Positions 17,269 to 25,758 of a stretch of DNA of 64,000 nucleotides are shown piece by piece; the stretch's first letter is position 1, and every line of letters starts with the position of its first letter. A program made the translations under genes and the position numbers. The stretch is from contig NZ_LMUQ01000012.1 of assembly GCF_009765865.1 (NCBI RefSeq), positions 115,446 through 179,445 of the forward strand. The letters are read 5' to 3'. The stretch is from Acidisoma sp. L85 (GTDB lineage Bacteria; Pseudomonadota; Alphaproteobacteria; Acetobacterales; Acetobacteraceae). The notes under the pieces were generated by a model. The model worked only from the letters and a program-made list of their open reading frames with translations. It was not told the DNA's origin and did not search any database.

Positions 17269-17299
17269 CACTTCGGTGATCGCGGCGACGCCCGAAGTG
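17269..17299 (-). terminator. Hairpin just after the 17301-17564 stop
   Basis: CACTTCGG (17269-17276) pairs with CCGAAGTG (17292-17299), immediately downstream of the minus-strand stop at 17301. Together with the neighbouring dyad it may end this transcript. The absence of a T-run lowers confidence. Confidence 0.35.
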
Positions 17300-17300
17300 C

Positions 17301-17564
17301 TTAGAAAGCGGTGGCCGAAGCCTGCATTACGTGTTGGAGAACTAGCTCCCAGCGCAGCGGCGGGGTTTCGTCGTCGGTGTCATAGTCACTGTCACCATTG
17401 GAACTCCCTTCCTGCGCCTCCAACGATTGGTGTGTCTGCCGATCGAATTGGTGGTGTATCGATGTCGAAGCTGGCCCATTGGAGGTGTTCGCCGGCTGCG
17501 ACTGCCATTGCCATTGCAGCCGGTAGCCCACCATCGGGGAAGACGCCGTCACGAAAGCGCTCAT
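17301..17564 (-). CDS. Small hypothetical protein, 87 aa
   Basis: Not recognised. The ATG at 17564 follows a strong GGAGGG ribosome site, good evidence that it is translated. The N-terminus is neutral with a Gln/Trp run (YRLQWQWQSQ). The middle is polar and acidic (NGDSDYDTDDETPPL), and the end is helical (LRWELVLQHVMQASATAF). There is no signal peptide or membrane segment. It is flanked downstream by two hairpins and upstream by DUF2147, 143 bases away on the same strand. Confidence 0.6.
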   Translation of the reverse strand: MSAFVTASSPMVGYRLQWQWQSQPANTSNGPASTSIHHQFDRQTHQSLEAQEGSSNGDSDYDTDDETPPLRWELVLQHVMQASATAF

Positions 17565-17707
17565 CAGGCCCTCCTTTGTTGCGCTCTAGATACAATCCCA
17601 CTCTTGACGCGGCGCGACAACTTTAGAAGGTCGTCGCGGCACGTCGTTCGGCAGTGCGTGAAGCCTGGATGCGAAGCTCGGAATTGCGCACCGCCGCCAG
17701 AGACTTC

Positions 17708-18172
17708 TTAAGCGGGACTGCCCGCGATGCGTTCCCAGGTCTGCGACCGGCCGATGAGCGAAATGCCGATGAAGCCGCGCACATGGAGAATGCGGCCACC
17801 ATCGCTCAGCCGCATGTGGCAGCGATAGACCTTGCCCGTCGAGGGATCGAGGATCGTGCCGCCGCCCCACTCCCCATCATCCGGCGACATGCCCCGCAGC
17901 ACCTCGAGGCCCAGCACCGGCTGGCCGCTGCGATCGCCCGAACAATTATTGCAATGACGGCCGGCATCGGCCGGATCCAGCAAGCGTTCCACCCGGCCGT
18001 AGAGCAGTCCGCCCTTGTCGAAGACCTGCACCACGGCGCGCGGCTTGCCGGTATGGTCGTCGATGGCGTTCCAAAGCCCCACCACAGACGTGGTTTGAGC
18101 CGCCGCCAGCGCCGGCCAGGCGCCCAGCGCCACGGCGGCCAGAGCTGCCGTGAAAATCCGTCTTGTTGTCAT
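17708..18172 (-). CDS. DUF2147 family exported protein
   Basis: 154-residue secreted protein of the DUF2147 family, whose function is unknown. The start ATG at 18172 gives MTTRRIFTAALAAVALGAW, a classical signal peptide with Ala-x-Ala near residue 26. The mature domain has VVGLWNAIDDHTGKPRAVVQ, a conserved CNNCSG pair of Cys, LEVLRGMSPDDGEWGGGTIL and DPSTGKVYRCHMRL, and ends with GRSQTWERI. This is the DUF2147 layout of a beta-rich domain. It is divergent from dapF, 81 bases away, so the gap holds both promoters. Confidence 0.88.
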   Translation of the reverse strand: MTTRRIFTAALAAVALGAWPALAAAQTTSVVGLWNAIDDHTGKPRAVVQVFDKGGLLYGRVERLLDPADAGRHCNNCSGDRSGQPVLGLEVLRGMSPDDGEWGGGTILDPSTGKVYRCHMRLSDGGRILHVRGFIGISLIGRSQTWERIAGSPA

Positions 18173-18253
18173 TCTTTTCCCTTGTCCCGCAGCATTGGCG
18201 GGTCCCGCTGATCGCTCTTCCGAGGTCTGACCCCGGCCTCTATAAACACCGCA

Positions 18254-19093
18254 ATGGGCATTCCATTCATCAAGATGCACGGGGCCGGCAATGACTTCGT
18301 CGTGCTCGACGGGCGGTCGAGGGTGCTCGGCCTCAGTTCCGCCCGCATCCGGCTGCTGGCCGACCGGCGGCTTGGCATCGGCTGCGACCAGCTCATCAGC
18401 CTCGAACCGGCCGACGGTGCGGACGTCTTTATGCGCATCCATAACCCCGATGGCAGCGAGGCAGGCGCCTGCGGCAATGCCACGCGCTGCGTCGCCGCTT
18501 TGCTCCAGGCCGAGACGGGCCGGCGCGACCTGACCATCCGCACCATCTCCGGCGACCTTCCCTCCACCATGCTGCCCGATGGCCGCGTCACCGTCGACCT
18601 CGGAGCGCCCCGCCTCGGCTGGGCCGAGGTGCCGCTGGCCGCCGCGATGGACACGCTGCACCTGCCGCTATCCTTCGAGGGCCGCGCGGCTGCCGCCTGC
18701 TCGATGGGCAATCCGCATGCGACCTTCTTCGTGCAGGACGTGGACGCCATCGAGCGTCTGGGTGCCGACCTGGAGAGGAACGCGCTTTTCCCCGACCGCG
18801 CCAATATAGGCTTCGCCCAGGTCCTAAGCCCCGACCGCATCCGGCTGCGAGTGTGGGAGCGCGGCGCCGGCCTCACCCTGGCCTGCGGCTCCGGCGCTTG
18901 CGCGGCACTGGTGAATGCCGCCAGGCGCGGCCTGACCGGGCGCGCGGCACGCCTGATCCTGGACGGCGGACTCCTCGACATCTTGTGGCGCGCGGACGAC
19001 GGCCACGTTTTGATGACCGGCCCGGTGGTGACCAGTTTCGCCGGAGAAATCGACCTCGACGCGCTGATCCCAGCCGAAAGCCTCGCGGCGTGA
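18254..19093 (+). CDS. dapF: Diaminopimelate epimerase
   Basis: Interconverts LL- and meso-diaminopimelate for lysine and peptidoglycan synthesis. The product is 279 residues. The N-terminal signature [15 protein letters not shown] is present. The two catalytic Cys lie in ACGNATRC (about residue 75) and [10 protein letters not shown] (about residue 217), and [10 protein letters not shown] is also conserved. It ends in a GTGA overlap with mtaB, indicating coupling. Confidence 0.97.
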   Translation: MGIPFIKMHGAGNDFVVLDGRSRVLGLSSARIRLLADRRLGIGCDQLISLEPADGADVFMRIHNPDGSEAGACGNATRCVAALLQAETGRRDLTIRTISGDLPSTMLPDGRVTVDLGAPRLGWAEVPLAAAMDTLHLPLSFEGRAAAACSMGNPHATFFVQDVDAIERLGADLERNALFPDRANIGFAQVLSPDRIRLRVWERGAGLTLACGSGACAALVNAARRGLTGRAARLILDGGLLDILWRADDGHVLMTGPVVTSFAGEIDLDALIPAESLAA

Positions 19094-20319
19094 CCATCGA
19101 GGTTCTGAGCTTCGGTTGCCGTCTCAATACCTATGAGGGCGAGGTCATGCGAGGCCACGCCGCCGCTGCCGGCCTCTGCGACACCATCATCGTCAATACC
19201 TGCGCCGTCACCTCCGAAGCGGAGCGGCAGGCGCGGCAAACCATCCGCCGCTTATCGCGTGAACAGCCGGGCGCGCGCATCGTCGTCACCGGCTGCGCCG
19301 CGCAGATCGATCCGCTTGCCTGGAGCGCTTTGCCCGGCGTTTCCCGCGTGCTGGGCAACGTCGAGAAGCTGGACGCGGCGCATTGGTCGCCGGATGCCCC
19401 CTCCGCCGTTTCTGACATCATGGCGGCGACCGAGACCGCGGCGCATCTGGTGACGGAATTCGTCGGCCGCGCGCGGGCCTTCGTGCAGGTGCAGCAGGGC
19501 TGCGACCACCGCTGCACCTTCTGCATCATCCCCTTCGGCCGAGGTCCCAGCCGTAGCGTCGCTCTGGGTGCCATCCTCGACCAATGCCGGGCGCTGATCG
19601 GTTCTGGCTATCAGGAGATCGTGCTCACCGGCGTCGATATAACGAGCTATGGCGGCGATCTTCCGGGCAAGCCGCCGCTCGGCCAGATGGTAAGGCGACT
19701 ACTGGCGCTTTTGCCCGAATTGCCGAGGCTACGGCTGTCCTCGCTCGACCCCTGCGAGATCGACGAGGATCTGTGGAAGCTGATCGCCGAGGAGCCCCGG
19801 TTGATGCCGCATCTGCATCTCTCGATCCAGGCGGGGTCCGATCTCATCCTCAAGCGCATGAAGCGGCGGCATCTCCGCGCCGACGTGCTGGCCGTGGTCG
19901 CCCGCGCGCGCGATCTGCGGCCGGGCATCGCCTTCGGCGCCGACCTTATCGCCGGGTTTCCGACCGAGACCGAGGAAACCTTCGCCGAAAGTCTGGCGCT
20001 GGTCGAGGATGCCGACCTGACCATGCTCCACGTCTTCCCCTATTCGGAACGCGCCGGCACCCCGGCGGCCCGGATGCCGAGCGTGCCTAAGGCGCTCCGC
20101 AAGGAACGAGCGGCTCGGCTACGCATGGCGGGTGCCGCCGCCGCCGCTCGCTTCGACACGAGCCGCATCGGCCGGACGGTGCGGGTGCTGGCCGAAACCG
20201 AGACCAGCGGCCATTGCGAGCATTTCCGCCCGGTCCGCCTGACGACGTCCGCGACGCCAGGCCACATTGTGGAAGCCGAGGTCACCGGCACGGACGTTCA
20301 TGGCTTGCTGGCAGCGTGA
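19090..20319 (+). CDS. mtaB: tRNA (N6-threonylcarbamoyladenosine-37-C2)-methylthiotransferase MtaB
   Basis: Radical SAM enzyme that adds the methylthio group to t6A37 of tRNAs. At 409 residues, it starts at GTG 19090 ([18 protein letters not shown]), overlapping the dapF TGA. The N-terminal UPF0004 domain has the cluster Cys in SFGCRLN, VNTCAVT and VTGCAAQ. The radical SAM CxxxCxxC is [18 protein letters not shown]-terminal TRAM-like region ([20 protein letters not shown]) follows. The lack of an upstream start outside dapF supports this choice. Confidence 0.93.
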   Translation: MTIEVLSFGCRLNTYEGEVMRGHAAAAGLCDTIIVNTCAVTSEAERQARQTIRRLSREQPGARIVVTGCAAQIDPLAWSALPGVSRVLGNVEKLDAAHWSPDAPSAVSDIMAATETAAHLVTEFVGRARAFVQVQQGCDHRCTFCIIPFGRGPSRSVALGAILDQCRALIGSGYQEIVLTGVDITSYGGDLPGKPPLGQMVRRLLALLPELPRLRLSSLDPCEIDEDLWKLIAEEPRLMPHLHLSIQAGSDLILKRMKRRHLRADVLAVVARARDLRPGIAFGADLIAGFPTETEETFAESLALVEDADLTMLHVFPYSERAGTPAARMPSVPKALRKERAARLRMAGAAAAARFDTSRIGRTVRVLAETETSGHCEHFRPVRLTTSATPGHIVEAEVTGTDVHGLLAA

Positions 20320-20329
20320 ACCAATCTTC

Positions 20330-20452
20330 TCCCCTCCCTGGAAGGGAGGGGCCGAAGGTGGGTCGGCGTGACAAAGCGAGACACGCGGCTTAACCACTCG
20401 GCGACCACGGCCCAAGCGACCCACCCCCGACCCCTCCCTTCCAGGGAGGGAG
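20330..20452. repeat. Intergenic dyad repeat, family B
   Basis: The left half CCCCTCCCTGGAAGGGAGGG, with AAGGTGGGTCGG after it, mirrors the right half CGACCCACCCCCGACCCC and TCCCTTCCAGGGAGGGA, separated by about 55 bases. It is the same family as 6586-6664. It lies between mtaB and ftsY and could form a long stem with nested hairpins. Confidence 0.85.
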
Positions 20453-20491
20453 ATCCACCGCACATAAACATATCTTTATGAGTGATCGCTG

Positions 20492-21418
20492 ATGGCGCTG
20501 TCCGGTTTCTTCTCGCGGCTGAAGGAGGGGCTCACTCGCTCCACTCAGAAGCTCAGCAGCGGCATCACAACCGTCTTCGTCAAGCGCAAGCTGGACGAGG
20601 CGGCGCTGGAGGAGTTGGAGGAGCTGCTGCTGGCCGCCGATCTCGGACCCCGCGCGACCCGCCATGTGCTCGGCGAATTCCGCAGCACCCGCTTCGGCAA
20701 GGATGTGACTGACGAGGAGATCAAGACGGCCCTCGCCGAGGAGATCACCAAGATCCTGGAGCCCGTCGCGGTGCCGCTGATCATCGACCGCAGCCACGCG
20801 CCGCATGTCGTGCTGGTGGTCGGGGTGAACGGCACCGGCAAGACCACAACGATCGGCAAATTCGCCCAGTATTACCGCGAGCAGGGTTTCCGCCCCATGC
20901 TGGTGGCGGGTGACACCTTCCGCGCCGCCGCTGTCGAGCAATTGCAGATCTGGGGCGACCGCACCGGCGTCCCAGTGGTCTTCGGCAAGCCCGAGACCGA
21001 TGCTGCTGGCCTCGCCTTCGGCGCGCTGGAACGCGCGCGGGCCGAGGGCGCCGACCTTCTTCTGATCGACACCGCCGGCCGGCTGCACAACAAGACCGCG
21101 CTGATGGACGAGCTGACGAAGATCATCCGGGTGATCCGCAAGCTCGACCCGACCGCCCCCCATTCCGTGCTGCTGGTGCTGGATGCGACCACCGGCCAGA
21201 ACGCGTCCAACCAGGTCGAGGTGTTCCAGGACATGGTGGATGTCGACGGGCTGATCGTGACGAAGCTCGACGGCTCGGCGCGCGGCGGCATCGTGGTGTC
21301 ACTGGCGGCCGAGTTCGAGCTGCCCATCCATGCGGTCGGCGTGGGTGAGCAGGCGGGCGACCTGCGCCCCTTCGTCGCCGCCGAATTTGCCCGTGGCCTG
21401 GTCGGCGCGGATGGCTGA
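20492..21418 (+). CDS. ftsY: Signal recognition particle receptor FtsY
   Basis: SRP receptor GTPase that docks translating ribosomes at the inner membrane. The 308 residues comprise the N and G domains only, with a short amphipathic N-terminus (MALSGFFSRLKEGLTRSTQK) and no long acidic A domain, as in many alphaproteobacteria. G motifs: GVNGTGKTTTIGK (P-loop), DTFRAAAVEQL, DTAGRLHNK, TKLDGSARGG. The stop lies inside the first codons of the thioesterase gene (eight-base overlap). Confidence 0.97.
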   Translation: MALSGFFSRLKEGLTRSTQKLSSGITTVFVKRKLDEAALEELEELLLAADLGPRATRHVLGEFRSTRFGKDVTDEEIKTALAEEITKILEPVAVPLIIDRSHAPHVVLVVGVNGTGKTTTIGKFAQYYREQGFRPMLVAGDTFRAAAVEQLQIWGDRTGVPVVFGKPETDAAGLAFGALERARAEGADLLLIDTAGRLHNKTALMDELTKIIRVIRKLDPTAPHSVLLVLDATTGQNASNQVEVFQDMVDVDGLIVTKLDGSARGGIVVSLAAEFELPIHAVGVGEQAGDLRPFVAAEFARGLVGADG

Positions 21419-21860
21419 CCGCCTAGTGACCGAACCCGACCCCACACTCCGCGAAACCTATCGCCTCTGGGGCCGCGAGACGGTGCGCTTCTCCGACACC
21501 GACGCGCTCGGTCACGTCAACAACGTGGCCTATGCCGCCTTCCTCGAGACCGGCCGCACCACCTTTGGCCTCGCCTGCGGCCTGCCGGTTGGTGCGGCTG
21601 GGACGACGATCGTTCTGGCGCGCGTCGAGATCGACTACCGGGCGGAGGTGCGCTGGCCGGCGCAGCTCGACATCGGTGTCGGCCTCGTGGCGCTCGGCCG
21701 GAGTTCGATGGCCTTGATCCAGGGTATCTTCCAGGGCGAGCGCTGCGTCGCGACAGGGCGTGAGGTCATGGTGCTGCTCGACACGGCAACCCGGCACTCC
21801 ACGCCATGGCCTGACAGGCTGCGGGAGGTTCTGACGGAACAGGCCCTGGTCGCGGGATAA
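21411..21860 (+). CDS. Acyl-CoA thioesterase, hotdog fold (YbgC/FadM type)
   Basis: Probable 4-hydroxybenzoyl-CoA-type thioesterase of 149 residues. The hallmark RFSDTDALGHVNNVAYAAFL near residues 25-45 contains the catalytic Asp of this family. ARVEIDYRAEVRW and SMALIQGIF make up the rest of the hotdog sheet. The ATG at 21411 overlaps ftsY by eight bases, suggesting coupling. The natural acyl-CoA substrate cannot be told from sequence. Confidence 0.88.
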   Translation: MADRLVTEPDPTLRETYRLWGRETVRFSDTDALGHVNNVAYAAFLETGRTTFGLACGLPVGAAGTTIVLARVEIDYRAEVRWPAQLDIGVGLVALGRSSMALIQGIFQGERCVATGREVMVLLDTATRHSTPWPDRLREVLTEQALVAG

Positions 21861-21942
21861 AGGCCGGCGCAAGCGCTGATGCATCATAGACGTGTTGCGC
21901 TTCCGCTTTGCAGACCGCGGTTCGCCTTCTAGAAGCACCTCC

Positions 21943-23103
21943 ATGCATCGGCCGACCTCCCTCCCCGTTCCGTTCCTCGACCTCAAGGCGCAGCAGGCGC
22001 GGATCGGGGATGAGATGCGGCGGCGCATCGATACTGTTCTCGCCCACTGCCAATTCGTTCTGGGACCGGAGGTAGTGGAGCTTGAGGCCGAACTCGCCCG
22101 CCGGGCAGGCGCCGCGCATTGCGTCGCGGTGAGTTCCGGCACGGATGCCCTGCTCATCGCCTTCATGGCGGAGGGCATCGGTCCCGGCGACGCCGTCTTC
22201 CTCCCCGCCTTCACCTATACCGCGACGGCCGAGGTGCCGCTTCTGCTCGGCGCCACGCCGGTCTTCGTCGATATCGATCCGCTGACCTTCCAGATCGACC
22301 TCGGCAGTCTCGAGGACCGGATCCTCGCCACGGCGGCGGCCGGAAAGCTGCGTCCGCGAGCAGTGATCGGCGTCGATCTCTTTGGCCAGCCGGCGGATTG
22401 GCCTACGATTCGCGCGCTCGCCAAGAAGCACGCACTCTTCACGCTCGACGATTGCGCTCAAGCTTTCGGGGCCTGGCTGGGAGACCGCCCGCTCGGCGTT
22501 GAGGCCGATGCGACGGCGATCAGCTTCTTTCCCTCCAAGGCGCTGGGTGCCTATGGCGATGGCGGGGCGCTGTTCACCGAGAGTGAGGAGCGCGCGGCGC
22601 TCTATCGCAGCCTGCGGACCCATGGCGAGGGCAAGCTGCGCTACGACGTTCAACGGATCGGCATCAATGGCCGCCTGGACACGTTGCAGGCGGCAGTCCT
22701 GCTCGCCAAGCTCACTGTCTTTGACGACGAGCTAAAGGCGCGGGAGCGAGTGGCGAAGCACTACGATCGGCGCCTGGGCAATCTCCTGACGGTTCCCGCG
22801 CGCGTGCCGCAAAGCGCCAGCGCCTGGGCGGTCTATGCGGTTCTTCTTGCGGATGATGCCGCGCGCACCCGCGTTCAGGAGGCGTGCCGCGCCGCCGGGA
22901 TCGCGACCGCCGTCTACTACCCGAAGCCGCTGCACCACCAGCCCGCCTATGCAACGCATCATGACGGCGCCGGCTTGCCGGTGGCCGAGAATGTGGCGAC
23001 CCGGATCATGGCGCTTCCCATCCATCCCGATCTGACCGAGGCACAGCTCGACCATGTTTGCGACACCGTGACAGCGGCGCTGACGGCGCCAGCGCTGACC
23101 TGA
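21943..23103 (+). CDS. DegT/DnrJ/EryC1/StrS family aminotransferase
   Basis: PLP-dependent sugar aminotransferase family, 386 residues; such enzymes aminate keto-sugar nucleotides for surface glycans. Visible motifs are VPFLDLKAQQ at the N-terminus, SSGTDALLIA, LPAFTYTATAE, DDCAQAFGAWL, and FFPSKALGAYGDGGAL, which holds the PLP-binding Lys. YYPKPLHHQPAY and LPIHPDLTE follow. The usual His of DCAQAHGA is Phe here. It starts at ATG 21943. No other sugar nucleotide genes are adjacent. Confidence 0.92.
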   Translation: MHRPTSLPVPFLDLKAQQARIGDEMRRRIDTVLAHCQFVLGPEVVELEAELARRAGAAHCVAVSSGTDALLIAFMAEGIGPGDAVFLPAFTYTATAEVPLLLGATPVFVDIDPLTFQIDLGSLEDRILATAAAGKLRPRAVIGVDLFGQPADWPTIRALAKKHALFTLDDCAQAFGAWLGDRPLGVEADATAISFFPSKALGAYGDGGALFTESEERAALYRSLRTHGEGKLRYDVQRIGINGRLDTLQAAVLLAKLTVFDDELKARERVAKHYDRRLGNLLTVPARVPQSASAWAVYAVLLADDAARTRVQEACRAAGIATAVYYPKPLHHQPAYATHHDGAGLPVAENVATRIMALPIHPDLTEAQLDHVCDTVTAALTAPALT

Positions 23104-23121
23104 CGCAGCGAAGGATCCGGC

Positions 23122-24069
23122 ATGCCGCGCGGCGATCTCTTTCCGGACACCTTTCCCTACCGCTCCGGCTTCCTGCCGCTCGATAGCGGCCACAGCATCT
23201 ATTGGGAGCAAGTCGGCAATCCGCGCGGCCTGCCCGTTTTGTTCCTGCATGGCGGCCCGGGGGCCGGGGCTGGCGCGGTCCATCGCCGCTTCTTCGATCC
23301 CGCCGCCTGGAACCTCACCATCTTCGATCAGCGCGGCGCCGGACGGTCCCGCCCCTTCGGCAGCCTCGTGAACAACACGACGCCCGCCTTGGTGAGCGAC
23401 ATCGAGGCGCTTCGCGACCATCTCGGCGTGTCGGACTGGCTTCTCTTCGGCGGCTCCTGGGGCTCAACGCTGGCGATCGCCTATGCCCAGGCGCATCCCG
23501 AACGGGTGCGCGGCTGCGTGCTGCGCGGCATCTTCCTCGGCCGCCCCAGTGAGGTCGCCTGGTTCCTGCACGGCCTCGCGACGGTCTTTCCGGACGCGCA
23601 TGCGCAATTCGTGAACTTCCTGCCCGAGGCGGAACGCGGCGACGTGCTCGGCTCCTATATCCGCAGGCTGGGTGATCCCGAGCCTCGCATCCACGGACCG
23701 GCCGCGCGCGCCTGGTCGATCTATGAGGGCTCCTGCAGCACCTTGCTGCCCAGCCCCGACGCGGTGGTGTCCTTCGCGGAGGATCGTTCCGCCCTCGCCC
23801 TCGCCCGCATCGAGGCACATTATTTCGCCAACGACCTGTTCCTGCCGCCCGAGGGGCTGCTCGGCCACATGCACCGCATCGCCGATGTGCCGGCCGAGAT
23901 CGTGCAGGGCCGTTACGACATGGTGTGCCCGCCGATCAGCGCCTTCGATCTCGCCGCCGCCTGGCCCGCCGCGCGGCTGACCGTGGTGCCGGATGCGGGA
24001 CATTCGGCTTTGGAGCCGGGCACGCGGGCGGCGCTGTTGTCGGCGGTGGAGACGTTTCGGCGGCGCTGA
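23122..24069 (+). CDS. pip: Proline iminopeptidase
   Basis: Alpha/beta hydrolase (peptidase S33) that removes N-terminal proline. At 315 residues, it starts MPRGDLFPDTFPYRSGFLPL. Family motifs are HGGPGAGAG (oxyanion loop), DQRGAGRSRP, the nucleophile elbow GGSWGSTLAI, GRYDMVCPP (acid) and DAGHSALEPG (His). It lies 18 bases after the aminotransferase and is probably cotranscribed, then followed by a large dyad repeat that may end the unit. Confidence 0.94.
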   Translation: MPRGDLFPDTFPYRSGFLPLDSGHSIYWEQVGNPRGLPVLFLHGGPGAGAGAVHRRFFDPAAWNLTIFDQRGAGRSRPFGSLVNNTTPALVSDIEALRDHLGVSDWLLFGGSWGSTLAIAYAQAHPERVRGCVLRGIFLGRPSEVAWFLHGLATVFPDAHAQFVNFLPEAERGDVLGSYIRRLGDPEPRIHGPAARAWSIYEGSCSTLLPSPDAVVSFAEDRSALALARIEAHYFANDLFLPPEGLLGHMHRIADVPAEIVQGRYDMVCPPISAFDLAAAWPAARLTVVPDAGHSALEPGTRAALLSAVETFRRR

Positions 24070-24125
24070 GCAGTCGTTGAGCGGATCCGACTCAGACGAA
24101 CCGGAGCCGGCAACCCGTCTCCGCC

Positions 24126-24211
24126 GTCATGCTCGGCGAAGGCCGAGGATCCACGCCTTGCCTTCATCACGCTAGCAAAGGCGTGGATGCTCGGCCTTCG
24201 CCGAGCATGAC
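24126..24211. repeat. Intergenic dyad repeat, family A
   Basis: The left arm GTCATGCTCGGCGAAGGCCG continues AGGATCCACGCCTT; the right arm starts AAGGCGTGGATGCTCGGCCT and ends CGAGCATGAC. The arms are nearly perfect complements over about 33 bases around a short loop. It lies between convergent pip and rmuC, so it may act as a bidirectional terminator. Confidence 0.9.
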
Positions 24212-24261
24212 GAAACACTCGCGAATCGATCAGACTTCATGATGTCTGAGTCCACTGAGCC

Positions 24262-25563
24262 TCAAATCTCCTCCTGCAGATCCGTGGCGATTTCCAGCTC
24301 CAGTAATTCCTCCGCGCGCGCACCTTCCACCACTTCCAGACTGCGCAGCTTGCGGCTGACCTGGCGGGCGCGGACGCGGGCCTTGTCGATCGTGCTGCTC
24401 ATGGCGTTCGCATTCTTGGCGAGACGTTCCAGCACCTCGTCCATCTTCACCATCTCGGTCTTCGTGGCACCGAGCAGCACGCGAATCTGATCGGCTTTTT
24501 CCTCCAGCGCCAGAGTCACGTGCCCGAGCTGCACCGTGCGAAGTAGCGCCGGGAATAAGCTGGGCCCGAGGATCAACACGCGAAACTCGCGGCTCATCTC
24601 CTCAAGGAGACCGGGCACGCGCGCAACCTCCGCATAGAGGCCATCGGTCGCGAGATAGAGCACGCCGAACTCGACCGTCTTCGGCGGATGAATATATTTC
24701 TCTCGGATTTTGCGGCTTTCCTCGCGCAGCCGGCGTTCGAGGCCGCGGCGTGCCAGACGCTCGGCGTCGATGTCGCCGATCTCGGACGCCGCGATCAGCC
24801 GCTCGTAATCCTCCAGCGGAAACTTCGCATCCACCGGTAGCCATACCCTCACATCGCCGCGCATCGGCATGGCGACGGCGAAATCGACCATCTCGTCGCT
24901 GTCGTCTCGCATCTTGGCATTCGCCTCGAAGCTGCCGGCGGGCAGGATGTCGTCGAGCAAGGCGCGCAGCTGCGCCTCGCCCCAGCCGCCGCGCGTCTTG
25001 ACGTTGGAGAAGAGGCGTTTGATGTCGCCGATCTGCGCGGTGACCGCCTGCACGTCGACCAGTGCTTTCTGCACTGCGGTGAACTGGTCGATGACGCGGG
25101 CGAAGCTCTGCTCCATCTGTTTCTCGACCGCAGCGTTGAGCTGCTCGTTGACGGTCTTCTGAATCTCGGCGAGGCGCTTTTCGTTGCTTTCCCGCAGCGT
25201 GGTGAGCTGGAGGTCAAGCGTCGCGGCAATGCGGCGCTGTTCCTCGACGGCGGCCTGGCGCATGGCGTCCATCGCCGTCGAAACGCCGGTGGTGGCGGTG
25301 GTGATCTGCGCGAATGCCTGCTTGAGCGCCTCCGTGGTGCCGGACTGAATGGCGGCGGCGAGCGCGCGTTCGGTCGCGGAAAGATGCGCGCGTGTGGTTT
25401 CCGATTCGGCGCGGAGGCCGGCCTGGATCTGCTCGTTGAAGATGCGCGCGCGTTCGCCCTCCGCCGAGGGGTCGGCCGCACCCCGGCGCGCAAGGAAGAT
25501 CGCCAGCAGGCCGAGCAGCAGTGCGACGAGGCCGAGCGCCGTCGCGATCACGTCGATGTTCAT
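24262..25563 (-). CDS. rmuC: DNA recombination protein RmuC homologue
   Basis: RmuC family, 433 residues. RmuC limits DNA inversions at short inverted repeats and contains a nuclease-like domain. An N-terminal TM segment (LGLVALLLGLLAIFLARR) is followed by a long coiled coil (about 40-180, Gln/Glu/Ala-rich) and the conserved RmuC domain. That domain shows GGWGEAQLRALLDDIL, LPVDAKFPLEDYERL and the PPKTVEFGVLYLATDGLYAE region. It is flanked on both sides by family A dyad repeats. Confidence 0.93.
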   Translation of the reverse strand: MNIDVIATALGLVALLLGLLAIFLARRGAADPSAEGERARIFNEQIQAGLRAESETTRAHLSATERALAAAIQSGTTEALKQAFAQITTATTGVSTAMDAMRQAAVEEQRRIAATLDLQLTTLRESNEKRLAEIQKTVNEQLNAAVEKQMEQSFARVIDQFTAVQKALVDVQAVTAQIGDIKRLFSNVKTRGGWGEAQLRALLDDILPAGSFEANAKMRDDSDEMVDFAVAMPMRGDVRVWLPVDAKFPLEDYERLIAASEIGDIDAERLARRGLERRLREESRKIREKYIHPPKTVEFGVLYLATDGLYAEVARVPGLLEEMSREFRVLILGPSLFPALLRTVQLGHVTLALEEKADQIRVLLGATKTEMVKMDEVLERLAKNANAMSSTIDKARVRARQVSRKLRSLEVVEGARAEELLELEIATDLQEEI

Positions 25564-25632
25564 CTGTGCAGATTAGACTGTGACGGCGCGCAGGCGCCAG
25601 ACTGGCAGTCCGTGAGCGTTCAGTCAGCAAGC

Positions 25633-25717
25633 GTCATCTTCGGCGAAGGCCGAAGATCCACGCCTTGGTCGCGGCGTGAAGGCAAGGCCTGGATGCTCGG
25701 CCTTCGCCGAGCATGAC
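25633..25717. repeat. Intergenic dyad repeat, family A
   Basis: GTCATCTTCGGCGAAGGCCG followed by AAGATCCACGCCTT pairs with AAGGCCTGGATGCTCGGCCT and TCGCCGAGCATGAC. It is a near copy of the element at 24126-24211. It lies upstream of rmuC and downstream of phaC, both on the minus strand. Confidence 0.9.
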
Positions 25718-25758
25718 GAAGCGTTACGGAACCATCCGGTGTTTGTAACGTTCAACCC

